From the NCBI RefSeq assembly GCF_000003855.2, contig NW_003101679.1:3055558-3119557 (forward strand): a stretch of 64,000 bases of DNA, read 5' to 3'. The notes below the pieces were generated by a model, which ran no database searches, had not been told where the DNA came from, and saw only the letters and a program-made list of their open reading frames with translations. This document shows, in pieces, positions 24,070 through 37,457 of this stretch. Both the position numbers and the translations under genes were made by a program. Position 1 is the first letter of the stretch. Every line of letters begins with the position of its first letter. Source of the stretch: Blastomyces gilchristii SLH14081. Taxonomy: Eukaryota; Ascomycota; Eurotiomycetes; Onygenales; Ajellomycetaceae.

Positions 24070-24234
24070 GTGATTCAAAGGTTGCTTGAGTCAGTGTACG
24101 ATTACAGGCGTACGCCGGCTTCTTATATATTGTACACTAAATTAATTAGTGGCTGCTATGGCCTCTTTACACTTGTAAGCAAGTTCAGAAGCGGCTGTGT
24201 TATTATTCAACAGTTATACATTCTTTCAAATCAC
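24070..24234 (-). repeat. gypsy-C2 3' LTR
   Basis: 165 bases, GTGATTC to a mutated AATCAC end, heavily altered. It shares with the right LTR a small deletion relative to C1 (near the ttatatattg segment), so C1 and C2 belong to slightly different subfamilies. Confidence 0.87.
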
Positions 24235-26820
24235 ATTCTCTCTCATCAGATTCAGTCACACTCATATGACCATGTTGTACACTCTAGCTTCATGCAGATT
24301 AGCTCATCACTAGTGTTTCATGATTATGTAGCCTATCTCTGATTCAGCTAGTGTTCTGCATACACTCTCACAAAGAAACTTTCACTATATTACATCTCTT
24401 ATTCACTAACTTTTCTCATTCTTCAATCATCTTCTTCATCTTCATTATTATTGAATATCATCATTATCTCATTTCTACTCCTTCTTCTGTTCAACTCTTT
24501 TCATCTGTTCATCTATCACATTGTACACATTTCTGGCAATGATCTCTTGTTCTCACAACAAGCATTATTGTAGTGCTTATACCAGGCAGTTTATTAGCAG
24601 TAAGTATAATGTGTTATGAAATGTGATCAGGACTTGTTTATCTTTTAATAATCATCAGAATGTATTATTATGAATGACACACTCTCTTCATCTTCTTATA
24701 CATTCTTGATCATTTTTCTTCTCAGCAGGTTTCTGATCATGTTTTCTGACATGATTTTGCATGAACACAGATACTGATATGTTTATTTTTATTCATATAG
24801 AATCTTCATGCATTGACAGATCTGCATCTGTCAATGATAGTGAACTCAATGTTAAATCATTGATTGAGAACTTGAAGAACATGATAATGAAGGAATTGTC
24901 TGTGTTATGTATAGCTGAGTCTTCTGTGTTCTCTCTTGCCTCTTCTGTCACTTCTTTCTCTGCTGCTTCTCTCTCTGTTTCTTTCTCTGCTACTTCTCAA
25001 TCTTCTATACTTGCCTCTGTGTCTGATTCTCCCGCTCCCACTACCCCTGTTCTCATAATTCTCACTCTCACTACTTCTGGTTTTACTGCCTCTGCTTTTG
25101 TTATCAGCTCTTCCCATTTCAAGAAGATGTTATATAGACTTAATAAATCATGTTTGTTAATATATACACTTCTGTCTTTCTTATCAACTTCTAGAATAAT
25201 TTATTGTATAAAGACTGTGTACAATACAACTATCTGAAGCTCAGTTACATATGCTGATTATTACATTTGTTTTAAATATTTATAATGAGATAATTATTCA
25301 TTTATATCAGAGAATCACTCTCTCTCTTAACAGTGTTAAATTGTAAGTCTTTTTCTTTTTTCTCTTTTCTTTCTGACACTGATTTTTCTGTTCTTAGGAA
25401 AAATTGTTATAAGTTTTACTGTGTACAAAGTTATGATATTCACAGATATCAAGAAACTTTTTACAACTGTAAAGTTCAATATTATGAGAATATCTGCTCT
25501 AATGAATTTCTTCAGAATAATAGATCTGTATTAATCTATTCTTTAACATCTGTTATCTGACTTCATAATACAGATAAAAGATATCTGTGTTTTCAGAAAT
25601 GAGAATATGAATGTTGTACTCTTTTACACTTACAAGTATGAGACTCATATATCTTATCTGAGATATTATTATGAGAATGAGCTGTTCACACACTGTGTTC
25701 TGCTTTCTGTATTTCTTCATGTCTCTCTCTCTCTTTCTGAGAAGTCTTGTGTGTGTTGTAATTACATGTATAATTCTAAGATCAGTGAGTATTCATTCAG
25801 TAATTATTATCTCTGCTTTTGCAGTTTTATACACTAATAATAGTTCTTAGTTGCTCCAGTGTCAGAGATCATTTTAATTGAAGATGATTATGCTGCTGAG
25901 ACTACTCTCTTTTATTCTCAAGCTTCTTCTGTTGCTTTCTCTTCCTTCTCTGCAGAGAAGATTATGCATACACTGAATTATAAGTGTTCAGCTCTGAATA
26001 GCTCTCATTATTATTCATTCAGTTTTGTGTCTTCTTCTTCTTCTGTTTCTTCTGTCTCTACTCTCTCTGCTCTGACTTCTGATTCTGTGAGTTCTGTGCT
26101 CTTCTTCAATTTTTCTACACATATGTGTACACATTTCTATATTGGCATTCCAGTCAATCTTGTGATAAATGACATTAATATTATACACAGAGTGATAGAG
26201 GAATCAGAGATATGTGCAGTGTTGTTACAAGAGCAGCTTGTAACTCTTGAATTTCTTACAGATCTCAAGTTTTGAGATTTTCTTTGTTTTTGACATTTTT
26301 TCAGATGGTGTGATATTGAAAATAGATTAAATATGTAATGTATGAAAATGAATGAGATGTGTATGATAACATTTGTCTTTTACAGCTGACTCTTACAGTT
26401 GATGATCAATTCATTTTTCTTTTCTTATACTTTTTCTTTGTCTGCTAGTCACTACTCTTACATGAACTCTATATAATACAGTGTTTAATAACTAGATTCA
26501 GCAGCTTTCATCTTTTGTGATTCTATCTTATATATTATACTGTCTCTCTTTGCCTGCTCAGATCACTACAGTGAACAGCTCATTGAAACTAATCTCACTC
26601 AATCTCTGAGTATTCTCAGAGATTGAGATGACTTGATCTCACATGTCTGCAGATGTTTCAGATAGTTTGTCCTCTGTAATCTCTGTGATTGAACTCATGT
26701 AAACAGTTAAATTCAACTCTGAATTTCTTTTTCTTCTGCAATTTGACTCATGTATAAGTCTGTTATTTTGAGATCACTCTTTGCTGTATTGTGTCCACTG
26801 TCTGTGATGTATTATTATAT
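24235..26820 (+). pseudogene. antisense accessory gene candidate of gypsy-C2
   Basis: Plus-strand counterpart of 9472-12060. Open stretches: 24761-25237 (158 aa, acidic N-terminus then Ser/Thr-rich), 25398-25837 (Cys/His/Tyr-rich) and 25859-26275 (138 aa, begins MSEIILIEDDYAAETT, Ser-rich middle, ends in a Leu/Glu-rich segment). A candidate 55-bp intron, 25343-25397, has GTAAGT at the donor, CTGAC as a good fungal branch point and TTCTTAG at the acceptor. Order, spacing and intron match C1. The product is unknown. Its direction is opposite to the element's genomic RNA, which would explain how an intron could survive retrotransposition. Confidence 0.55.
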
Positions 26821-28769
26821 AACTGACTACAGTCTCATCACTTATTGAAGTGTGATATTTATCTGATTTCTTCATTACTTTCTATTCTTTTCTTATAATC
26901 ATGAAAAGATTGAAATAAGTGAGATTATCTGATTCATAAGTGTTTATGATTTCTCTTATCTTGTGAGACTTTTCAATTATAAGTCTCTTCTTTTTCAACA
27001 CTGATAATAGTGCTGTGAATGACTATAATTTACTTGAGTCTTGCATCTTTACTTTTATAAGTCATGAATCATTTATTAAGTTGTATAAGATCTGTCTCTC
27101 TGGTTCTTTCAATGTGTATGTTCTCAGAGAATGTGATTTGAGTATTTTATATGACTTAAATTATCTAGATTGAAACTTCTCAGAACTCTCATTGCATATG
27201 AGAACTCATATTCTTATCTTGAGACTTGATTTCTTAACTAGTGAGTCTTGTATTCTTTTCAATTGAATTGCTCAGTTTAGAAGTAACTTATTAGCTTTTG
27301 CACATGTGTGACTGATCTCTTTCAATCTTGATTCTGTGTCTGCAACTGTTGCATCTGTGACTGTTGTGTCTGCAACTGCTGTTTTCTCTCTCATCTTTTC
27401 CGAAGCATTCTTCAGAATGCACGGATGCAATTCATATAACAGGTAGAATGATGAACACTTGAAGACTGCATGCTGTTGAATCCGCGTGGTCAATAGCATC
27501 TGTCTGAGATATTCATTTCATAGTCTTGTAGACTTGCTCACTAGATATTTCATCAGCATATTGCTCAAGATTTCATTCAAGTGTTTCATCTTCTCATTTA
27601 TCTACAGATGATATGATGTTGTTCTACAATATCTTGTCTGTAACTGGCTTATGAAATGCCTCATCACTTCTCTCATGAGATTTGCACTGTTATCAGTTAG
27701 AATCTTGTGCAGCATTTCATAGTTAACATAGATCTCATTATATAGAAACTTCACTATCATCTTCTCTATTACCTCTGAAACTGCTTTCACAACTGATCAG
27801 TCAGTAGTGTAATCAATAGCAGTGATTATTTATCAATTTTCATTTAATATTCACAGTAATATATCTATAAGATTCATCTCTCATTATTTGAACAGTTGTA
27901 TTATACACTTTATCTGATGTTGTGCTTTCTTGTATTCTAATTCTTTCTTAGATTCTTTTGTGACCTGGCAATTCAGACACTTGTGAGTATACATCTGAAT
28001 GTTCTCAGTCATGCTTGATCAGTATGCTCTTGATTTGAGTACACTCATGAGTTCAGAGCTTTCTAAGTGACTGAATTTCTTGTACATGTAAGTCACTAAG
28101 TCATGTTTAAATGAAGATTCTAGATAGAGAGCTTCTGCATATTCTATATTGTGATAAAGTATAACATCATTTTTCAATTTTCTCAGCTTGAAGTTCAGAA
28201 GCATCTCTTCTACTACTCTTATGAGATGCTTGTCATCTGACACCTTGTCATTCTTTAAGTAAGAGATCATGATATTCACTCATTCTGACTTCTTGCATTC
28301 TCTCAGTGTGTTTAATACAAACATCTCTTGTATCTGATTTACAGAACTCTCACTCATGAAATCAGATCTGTAACTGATTGCATCAGATATCACAGTGTTT
28401 AATTCCTTTCAGTATTTGATATAAAGATTGTATGCTTGAAACTCTGAGATTCAACATGCTAAGTGTTTGAAAGGTTTTATTATCAATTATAGATAGACAA
28501 GGCTTTCATGATTCATAATCACTGTTGTTGTATACTCATTGTCAATATATCTATCTCACAATGTCAGTGTGTGCTTGATTGCTAGCAATTTCTTTTCATG
28601 CACTGAGTAATTGAGCTCAGCATCTGATAGTTTCCTATCATTGTACACTATCAGGTGCAGCTTGTCATTCTTGCTCATCTGTAGAAGAGTGTCTCTGATA
28701 GCTCATTCAGATGCATCTGTCTTAATGTAGAAAGGTTTATTATGATCTGATTGAATAAGCACTGAGAAT
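26821..28769 (-). pseudogene. pol: gypsy-C2 pol, integrase and RNase H part
   Basis: Minus-strand remnant collinear with C1. Recognisable parts are the integrase C-terminal domain (27499-26900, SSFYLLYELHPCIL), the core (27790-27602, ILTDNSANL then HFISQLQTRYCRTTSYH) and the zinc-binding segment (about 28110-27960). The RNase H part runs up to the LINE insertion at 28769; RT and gag resume at 45286. Multiple stops. Confidence 0.83.
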
Positions 28770-29160
28770 GTTGTTACACATTATTATTATTATTATTATT
28801 CTTCAATTATAGATGTATGCAGTCAGAGACTATGACATCTACCTGAGAACTTTTAGTTCTCAGGGTTTTTCCTATATCTGTAAAGTTAACTATTATACAT
28901 TCATCAATTTCAGATATGCAAAATCAGAAAATTCCAGCTCAGAATACAAAAACTGTTTACAAATTGCAGTGTTTTAACATCTTCTGATACTTTGAAACCA
29001 TTTGACAATATCATGATAAAGGAAAAGAGAAAAAGAACACAGTCTTAAAGAGAGACACATTAAATAGATAGATAGAAAGAAATTGAAAGGAAAAGATAAA
29101 GTAAAGAGAGACTATAACAAAACAAATTATTAAAAGATAGTATATAGCTGTTTTAACAGA

Positions 29161-32100
29161 CTATATCTGATTGATTTCCTTCTCTTCATATTCAGATAAT
29201 TCTGAATTTAGCTATTTTCTTATAGCTGCTTGAGTTTCTGATAGAAAGTCTATTAAGTATTTAATTCCTGTCTCAGTTGAGAATAAGAATCTCATATTTA
29301 ATTGATTTAGATCATACTTCTCTTTCAATCTGGCTCTGAGACTATTGTATAATGCACAGTGCATTATAATATGCTCAGAATTCTCATTTGCATTGCAGAA
29401 TAAGCATTTTATTGAGTCAAATCTATCATCAAATCTTTGTATATAAGATTTGAAATAGCCATATCCTAGTTTCAGCTGTATTATAGATGAGAATATTTTC
29501 TTTTTACATTTAATTGAACAAGATTTCCACTTGGGTTTTGTTTCAAATCTTGAATAATGTATACTCTTCTTTTGTTTCTGCCAGCTTTCATTTCACTTGT
29601 CTAAACAAGATTCTTTTATTTTTCTCTTTATAAAAGACCAGGACATAATTTTTTGAATAGATCTGCTTAATTCTGCACTCTTTTTCGCAGCTGAATCAGC
29701 CAATTCATTGTCATGAATATTCATATAAGCAGGAACTCAGTGCAGATGAATTATCAGCTTTGATGTTCTTCTCTTTTGAATTTTCAAAACAGAGTTTAAG
29801 ATCAGTTCAAGATTCATTTGATCATTATGAATCTGACTACTTCTAAGTCTTTTTAAAGCAGCTTGACTATCAGAGAATATTCATGCCTCTTTCAAACTAT
29901 TTTCTCTTTTATGAGATTTTATTTCTATGAGTTTGAAAGCTTTCACTATTACAAATAGTTCAGCATTAAAGACTTCAGATTCACAGTCTAGATTTCAGAA
30001 ATCTGAGATAAAATTGATATTATCTTCAGTATAAGTAATGCCTGTGTCTAATCTATTCAAATTCTCATTTTTTGAGTCATCTGAATAAATCAGAATAGAG
30101 TCTTTTATATTGATTATAGAAATTCTCTTCAAATGCTGTTTCTATTCTTTCTCTTTTAATAGTTCACTTATTTATAAGTTTATAAGAGATTCAAGCTTTT
30201 CTCTTCAGAGAGATAACTTCTCATGATCAACTTTTTCAACATTTAAAGAAGAAAATTGATTTTTAATCGGAGAGCATAGTCTGTACAGTTGAGAAGGCAT
30301 TTTCTTTGAAGAATCATTTTCATTTCAATCAAGAAATCTATTTCAATCCAGTTCATTTCCAGAGTTAATTGATGGAAATGAAGAAGAGACTCTTTCTCTG
30401 ATTATATGATTTGAGCTCATCTTTATAACTCTCAGTGCATAGTTCATACAGGCCTTTTCAAATCTAATAGCAGAAGAAGGAATTGAAGCTTCAATTTCCA
30501 TTGCTTTAATAGAAGATGATTTGAATTCTTCTAGAATTCTTCTCAAGACTCTGTTTTGCAGACTTTGAAAGAGTTCAGTGAAGTTCTCCTGATTATTTTA
30601 TCAAACTTGAACTTCATAATCAGCTACTGATGTAATACAGGCTATATATAACTGTCTCATAGCCTGGAAGAATAGACCTCTCTCTGTATTTGATAGTCTG
30701 ATTATGTTGTTTAATAGTCTTTCTGCCTTGACAGTTCTTTGTTGAATATGATATTTAAAATTCAACTTGAAGTTTAATCATACTCTCAATCATTTGACAT
30801 TTACACTGAGTTTAATCTCTCTATTTAAAAGAGTTAGAGATAGTTCTTTCTCATTGAATCTAGAAAAGAAATGAATTAACTCAGTTTTATTCATATTAAA
30901 TTGAATTTGATTGATATCTGCTCTAATAAAGATTTTCTTTGCAGCTTCTTCAATCACTTTCAAATTCTCTTTGATAGTTTTTGAGCTGTAGACTAGACCA
31001 ATATCATTCACATAACTTGAAGATCACACTACTCTCATATTTCTATTTTTGAATAGATATGCAGTGTATATTGCAAATAAAATAGATGAGATTGAAGATT
31101 CTTGTGATACTTCTATTTTTATCTCAGTCTTGTCTTGTTTCATTTTATCAAAGAAAAGTTGTATGATTCTTTTAGATATAAAACAGTTAATTCATTTTAT
31201 TAGAGAAAGTGACAGTTTTAACATCTTCAAAGTCTGAATTAACTTTGACTTTGAAACATGATCAAATGCTTCTTTTATGTCAATAAAAACTGCAGTTGAG
31301 ACCAGATCTTCATGCTTTGTTATTTGAATATCATGAACAACTGAGAGAACAGTGTCAATTGCAGAATATTGTTTTCTATCTCTCATTTATTCACTGAATA
31401 AAAGAGAGTTATTAATAGAGCTTATAAAAGATAGTTAAGTAGCTATTATCTTTTCCAAAATCTTTTCTAGACAGTTTAATAGAGATATTACTCTATATGA
31501 CTTAGGAATTGAAGTTTTTCTATTAGGTTTTGCAAGAATCACTCCGGTGGCTTCTCTCCAGCATTCAGAATGATATTCATTTTTCAAGAGATTGAAAAAG
31601 AGCTCAAAATATTCATTCTTTAAGTAGGAATATGTATTTTGAATAATCAAGTGATTAATTGAATCAGGCCCTGCAGCAGTTTTAACAGAACTTGAGAAGA
31701 TAGCTGACTCTAATTCATCTTGTGTAAGATCAGGCCATTCTCAGTCATTTTCATCAATGTAGTTGAGAAGTGATATATTCTCTTTCTCTGAATCTGAATC
31801 TGAATCTGATGAGTTCTGAAAGAGAATTCTCATGAAAGCTTGACATTTTTTCTCAAAAGAGTTTGCTGTATATGATTCATTCTGAAACTCATATTCTAAG
31901 GCTGGAAGTTTTGCTACACTTCTTGTTTTAGTATAGTTAAAAGCTTTAAAAACTTCCTTCTCTTGTGCTTCTTCAAAAAATTTATTTCAGCAGTCTGTTT
32001 TAGCTTTTTTAATATCTGAAAAATATTCATTTCTGACAGCTTTGAACTCTTTATCAGATATTATATCATTCTTTCAATCTCTTCTAGCAGTAGCTAATTC

Positions 32101-33123
32101 TTTTCTTTTAAATGAGATATTCTCATTTTATCAAGGTTTTGAATACTCAGAAGATTTTCTCTTTGAAATATTATCTCTAACACTTGTTAGAATAATAGAT
32201 GTAATAAGCTTCACTCTATTCTTAAGCTTTTCATTTGAGATATCTTGATCAGAATTTCAATATAGCTCATTCTGTCTTTCAGATTTTAACAGTTTTATGC
32301 TTTCTTCAACCACTTTTCAATCGGCTTTTTCAAAGTTAAACTGATTAGAGAGAAGAGGATTTTCACTCATTTATTTTTCACTCAGTTCAATCTCAAATTG
32401 AATAATCTCATGATCTGATCCTGATGTCTCATTTAAGTTAATAAATCAGTTTACAAGTCTTCTTTTCATTAGATTTTGTGATATGAAGATTAGATCTATA
32501 ATAGATTTCTGTTTCATGCCTTTTCTAAAGAATGTTTGTTGATCAGACTTATTAACCAAATCTATTGAATGCTCAAAGATTCATTCAACTAGATTATCAG
32601 CTCTCACTGCTCTCTTACATTCTGAATTTCATCAGGGATGATGTGCATTGAAATCTCCTGAAATTATAGAGTTTCTTGATGAAGTTATGTTCAGAAATCC
32701 TCTATCAATTATTCAGATATTGTTATTTTTCTTCAATGACTTTTTATTATAGATATTTATAAGCTGTATACTATCAAACTCATTTTCTTTATCTATAATA
32801 TCACCCATCAGAATATCAGGGTCAGACATGATATCAAATCTTAGATTAAATTAATATCTTGATCTCTTTCTTTCATAGATCACTACTCTTGACTTTATCT
32901 CAGACTTTTGAGGTAGAAAGCAGTAGTAGCTTGAATGAGAAATGATGTAATTTTGCTCAGCATCAAAATTCGGTTCCTGAAGTAGTATAAAATCAACTTT
33001 TTATTCAAATGCAATTTGAAGACAAGAATAAATACAATTTGAGTTTCTATTCACATTATTTTGAATAAATTTGATTTTTGAAGAGTTTTTAAACTTTTTT
33101 TGTTGTTTTTGTTGTATATTCAT
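29161..33123 (-). pseudogene. LINE ORF2: endonuclease, RT, RNase H, zinc tail
   Basis: Reading starts at ATG 33123 (MNIQQKQQKKF). The apurinic-type endonuclease covers about 33090-32350, with FILLQEPNF, SGDFNAHHP and a late SDHEII motif. RT spans about 31650-30400: RVISLLNCLEKILEKI, then AVFIDIKEAFDHVS, and the active site reads YVND in place of YVDD. RNase H is about 30130-29690 (IYSDDSK, NAELFVI, FSDSQAA, NELADSAAKK). The CX2CX7HX4C tail is near 29390. The stop is TAG at 29161-29163. At least a dozen stops and the YVDD change make it inactive. It would nick target DNA and reverse-transcribe the LINE RNA in place. Confidence 0.88.
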
Positions 33124-33287
33124 ACTAAAAGAGAGAAGAGATAGAGTAGGATCTAGTCACTATCATCAGATAGTAGATTATAACTATTTTGAAAAGTAGA
33201 GATCTCAACTGCTTGCATTATATCTAGTTTATCATCAGAGTCATTTCTCAATTCTCTAATCTTAATAGAAGTTTGAGAATTCAAATT

Positions 33288-34757
33288 CTATTTACATTTA
33301 GCTGGAGAATTGAAGTTTGAAGATTTAGATAGTTGAGAGTTTCTTCTTTTTAAGCTTGTAGTTGTAAGTCTACTGGCTTGACTCTTCTCTTCAGTTCTAG
33401 ATTGACTTTGAGCTTTATCTTTTCTCCAGTTCTTTTGAGTTCTAGGAGCAAACATACATTCTTTTGAGCTAGATACATGTTTTTCTTTGCAATTAGAGCA
33501 CTTAAGCAGAGTATATTGACAAATTTCACCTCTTTTTAAGCATGTTTCACATTTATGCTCACTAGTTTTGTAATCTCTAGCACAGAATGCACATTTTGAG
33601 TCTCTAAAACATGAGATTGTAAAGTGTTCATATCTTTGACAGTTTGAACACTGTGTTTGAGCTTTGAGATTCATTCTTGAGTCTTTGTATTTATGAACTC
33701 TCATTTTCAAACCTGCTACTCTTACTTCAGAGATCTTTGACTATTCAAGTGTTTTTATATATACTAGAACAGAGGCATTCCTTCTGCTTTGTCTAAACTC
33801 AATTGAATTTAGTCATACAGGCTTCTTTCTCAGTTGAATAGAGTTGTATTCTTTCAATTCATTTTTAAGAAGTAGCATTTCTTCTTCACAGTCAAAAATT
33901 TCAACTGAAATATCATGAAGAATGAATTTGTCTCACTTTTCATCTCTTTCAGATAGAATTATTGTATTTAGCAAAGATTCTACTGCTAACTTTCAGAGAT
34001 TCTTATTCTGAATAAGGAATTCAGCACTGAATTCAGGCATTGTAGTCAGAATGATGAAGTTTTCAAAGAATGATGACTTAATTGAAGCTATAACTGGTTT
34101 TTGAACTTCAATATCAGTCATCAACTGAGAAAAGAACTGCTGATTAATTTCATTTCTGATTCTGAAAATGAGATTTGAGTTTAGCTTGTTTCTTTGCAGA
34201 ATGTCCTGATTTAAGACTTTGAGAATAAGTCTTCTATTTCTGAAGATTTGAAAGTTTTTCTCTTTTTGCATTTTCTTTTTCACTTTTCTATGAATAGAGG
34301 TATGAGCAGTATTCTTCTCAGTTTTCTCAGGATTTTGAGCAGGTTTTGAGATAGCAGGTTTAGAGACAGCAGATTCAGCTGCTTGAGCATATGTTTTCTT
34401 CTGATTCAAAGAAGAAGAAGAAGTAGGAAAAAAGGAAGAAGAAGAGCAAGATGAAGAGTCAGTGATTATACTAGAAATTTTCAATGTTTTTTAAACTGTG
34501 TTTGAGATTTCAAGTTTGAACTTGATCATCTCCTGTAGTTGTCTAGCCTGAGTATGAAGAATTAACAGAACTTCTTCATTCATCTCACTCAGATACTGCC
34601 TTTCAAGAATCTTGCTTACTTTTTCAAGTTTCTATATTTCAAGAACTTGTTGTTTCTCTATTTCTTCTTTCTTTCTTCTCTTCAGAATTTCAATCTCAGA
34701 AATAGCATTTGAGAAAGCATCTTTTTTCACATCAACTGAGTGTATTTTTGAACTCAT
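33288..34757 (-). pseudogene. LINE ORF1: RNA-binding protein with zinc knuckles
   Basis: Starts at ATG 34757 (MSSKIHSVDVKKDAF). It has a Lys/Glu-rich coiled-coil N-terminus, a Ser-rich linker with a basic patch (34484-34200), and a C-terminal cluster of Cys/His knuckles at about 33640-33450 (CSNCQRYEH, CAFC, CETC, CSNCKEKH). A basic Ser/Arg/Lys-rich tail ends at TAG 33288-33290. Two long open parts (33993-34484 and 33288-33710) are separated by stops. It would coat the LINE RNA. It precedes ORF2 by about 165 bases. Confidence 0.82.
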
Positions 34758-35123
34758 TGTTTTCACTCAATGAAAAGTTGATCAGACTGTTTCAATTGAG
34801 ATATTTCTAAGTCTATTTTTAATTGAAAAGTTGGTCAGACTGTTTCAAAAGAAGAATAAAAGACTTTTGTGTATAAAACACCTGATTTTTTTTTTTCACA
34901 CTAGTTCAGTAACTAGGTTAGATTTTTGAAGAGAATCTAATAAACTAAAATTGATTTTTGAGATAAATCAATAAAATCTTTACAATCTCTTTCTTAGAAT
35001 ACAGTGAGGAAAAGTATGATATCAATTGATAATAAATCAGATGATATAACAGTTTTTGAGAGAAAAACTGACAAAAAATAAATCAATTTTTTGCAGAGAA
35101 ATTGATTAAAACTATTCAATTTT
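34758..35123 (-). other. LINE 5' untranslated region, proximal part
   Basis: AT-rich, mutated leader upstream of ORF1. It contains two copies of a ttggtcagactgtttcaa-type repeat about 70 bases apart (near 34770 and 34835). It is interrupted by LINE copy E2 and continues at 36752-37194 and 44453-45272. Confidence 0.65.
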
Positions 35124-35170
35124 ATGCTAAATCATTTCTTGATTGGAATGAAAATAATTCTTCAAAGAAA

Positions 35171-36363
35171 ATGCCTTCTCAACTGTACAGACTATGCTCT
35201 CTGATTAAAAATCAATTTTCTTCTTTAAATGTTGAAAAAGTTGATCATGAGAAGTTATCTCCCTGAAGAGAAAAGCTTGAATCTCTTATAGACTTACAAA
35301 TAAGTGAACTATCAAAAGAGAAAGAATATGAACAGCATTTGAAGAGAATTTCTACAATCAATATAAAGGACTCTATTCTGATTTATTCAGATGGCTCAAA
35401 AAATGAGAACTTGAATAGATTAGGTGCAGGCATTGCTTATACTGAAGATAATATCAATTTTATCTCAGATTTCTGAAATCTAGGCTCTGAATGTGAAGTC
35501 TTTGATGCTGAACTATTTGTAATAGTGAAAGCTTTCAAACTCATTGAAATAAAATCTCATAAAAGAGGAAATTGTTTGAAAGAGACATGAATATTCTCTG
35601 ATAGTCAAGCTGCTTTAAAGANNNNNNNNNNNNNNNNNNNNNNNNNNNNNNNNNNNNNNNNNNNNNNNNNNNNNNNNNNNNNNNNNNNNNNNNNNNNNNN
35701 NNNNNNNNNNNNNNNNNNNNNATCTTAAACTCTATTTTGAAAATTCAAAAGAGAAGAACATCAAAGCTGATAATTCATCTGCACTGAGTTCCTGCTCATA
35801 TGAATATTCATGGCAATGAATTGGCTGATTCAGCTGCAAAAAAGGGTGCAGAATTAAGCAGATCTATTCAAAAAATTATGTCCTGGTCTTTTATAAAGAG
35901 AAAAATAAAAGAATCTTGTTTAGACAAGTGGAATGAAAGCTGGCAGAAACAAAAGAAGAGTATACATTATTCAAGATTTGAAACAAAACCCAAGTGGAAA
36001 TCTTGTTCAATTAAATGTAAAAAGAAAATATTCTCATCTATAATACAGCTGAAACTAGGACATGGCTATTTCAAATCTTATATACAAAGATTTGATGATA
36101 GATTTGACTCAATAGAATGCTCATTCTGCAATACAAATGAGAATCCTGAGCATATTGTAATGCACTGTGCATTATACAATAGTCTCAGAGCAAGATTGAA
36201 AGAGAAGTATGATCTAAATCAATTAAATATGAGATTCTTATTCTCAACTGAGACAGGAATTAAATACTTAATAGACTTTCTATCAGAAACTCAAGCAGCT
36301 ACAAGAAAATGGCTAAATTCAGAATTATCTGAATATGAAGAGGAGGAAATCAACCAGATATAG
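35171..36363 (+). pseudogene. LINE E2 ORF2 fragment: RNase H and zinc tail
   Basis: Starts at ATG 35171, equivalent to 18573 in E1. RNase H motifs are present on both sides of the gap (YSDGSK, DAELFVI and FSDSQAA before; NELADSAAKKG after). A 187-aa open stretch (35800-36363) keeps Trp at the position that is a stop in E1, then the CX2CX7HX4C tail (CSFC, HIVMHC) and the natural stop TAG 36361-36363. The part before the gap has TGA codons at Trp positions. Confidence 0.85.
35622..35721. other. assembly gap (100 N)
   Basis: Exactly 100 N, a placeholder rather than a measured length. By comparison with copy E1 the true missing LINE sequence should be about 45 bases (equivalent to 19026-19070). 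Confidence 0.98.
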
Positions 36364-36751
36364 TCTGTTAAAACAGCTATATACTATCTTTTAATAATTT
36401 GTTTTGTTACAGTCTTTCTTTATTTTATCTTTTCCTTTCAATTTCTTTCTGTCTATCTATTTAATGTGTCTATCTTTAAGACTGTGTTCTCTTTTCCTTT
36501 GTCATGATATTGTCAAATGGTTTCAAAGTATGAGATGATGTTAAAACACTGCAATTTGTAAACATTTTTTGTATTCTGAGCTGGAATTTTCTGATTTTGC
36601 ATATCTGAAATTGATGAATGTATAATAGTTAACTTTACAGATATAGGAAAAACCCTGAGATCTAAAAGTTCTCAGGTAGATGTCATAGTCTCTGACTGCA
36701 TACATCTATAATTGAAGAATAATAATAATAATAATAATATGCTAAATCATT

Positions 36752-37194
36752 CAATTCTTCTCACACAACAAGTGTGCAACTCAAATCAGTTAATAAAGAG
36801 TGTAAAAAAGAATTAAGTATTAATGAAAGCTCTTCAGCTACTGAAAAAGTAATTCTTACTTAAAAGAATATGAAATTATGACAGAAAACAGCTCTGTTTT
36901 TAATTCTTTGTAAGAATATTGTATAAAATCCAGAGAAAAACACCTTACTTTTTCAAGAGAAGTAAAAAACTATTTCTAAGATCTTTTTTTTTTTTTGCAT
37001 TAACTGCTGCAGAGGAATGAGATAGAAACTGCTAAGATATACACTACTATATACTCTCTATCAAGACTTTCTCTCTTCAGAGTCTTGATATTATAGAGAA
37101 TATAAGTCTGTTTCTATATAATAATATAAATATTGTCAGCGGGATGTAGAGAAACTGGTTATTTATATCTCAAAATAGAAGACTTTATCAATAA
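36752..37194 (-). other. LINE 5' untranslated region, middle part
   Basis: AT-rich leader sequence between LINE copy E2 and gypsy-B2, ending in the B2 target ttata. No coding signal. A short less-mutated patch, tcagcgggatg, is near 37140. Confidence 0.6.
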
Positions 37195-37199
37195 TTATA

Positions 37200-37457
37200 T
37201 GTAAGAATAAGTGCTCGCAGGCGATTATTCGGGTGTTTGCAGCTTGGCGTGATATGTACTGTTAACTACTAGAAGTATTCATGGTAGAAAGATAAAATGT
37301 AGAGATTAAATGTATAATAGCATTCAAGCTGAGTTACAAATAGTATTCATGAACTTCAGTCTATATAGTTGTGTGTAGCCAAGGGCCGCTAGCCCTATTA
37401 GTTATGTGAGAGATAGAAATAGAGGTAAAGAATTCACAAGAAGTGGAATTTCTTACA
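37200..37457 (-). repeat. gypsy-B2 3' LTR
   Basis: 258 bases with TGTAAGAA/TTCTTACA ends. Little mutated at its left part (gtgctcgcaggcg is retained). Outer flank ttata. Confidence 0.93.

Larger units (their letters stand above)
35137..36738 (+). mobile_element. 5'-truncated LINE, copy E2 (contains assembly gap)
   Basis: Insertion into the leader of the full-length LINE, in the opposite direction, with a 13-bp duplication atgctaaatcatt (35124-35136 and 36739-36751) and an AAT tail. It starts at almost the same point of the LINE as copy E1. A run of 100 N lies in the RNase H region. Confidence 0.9.
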
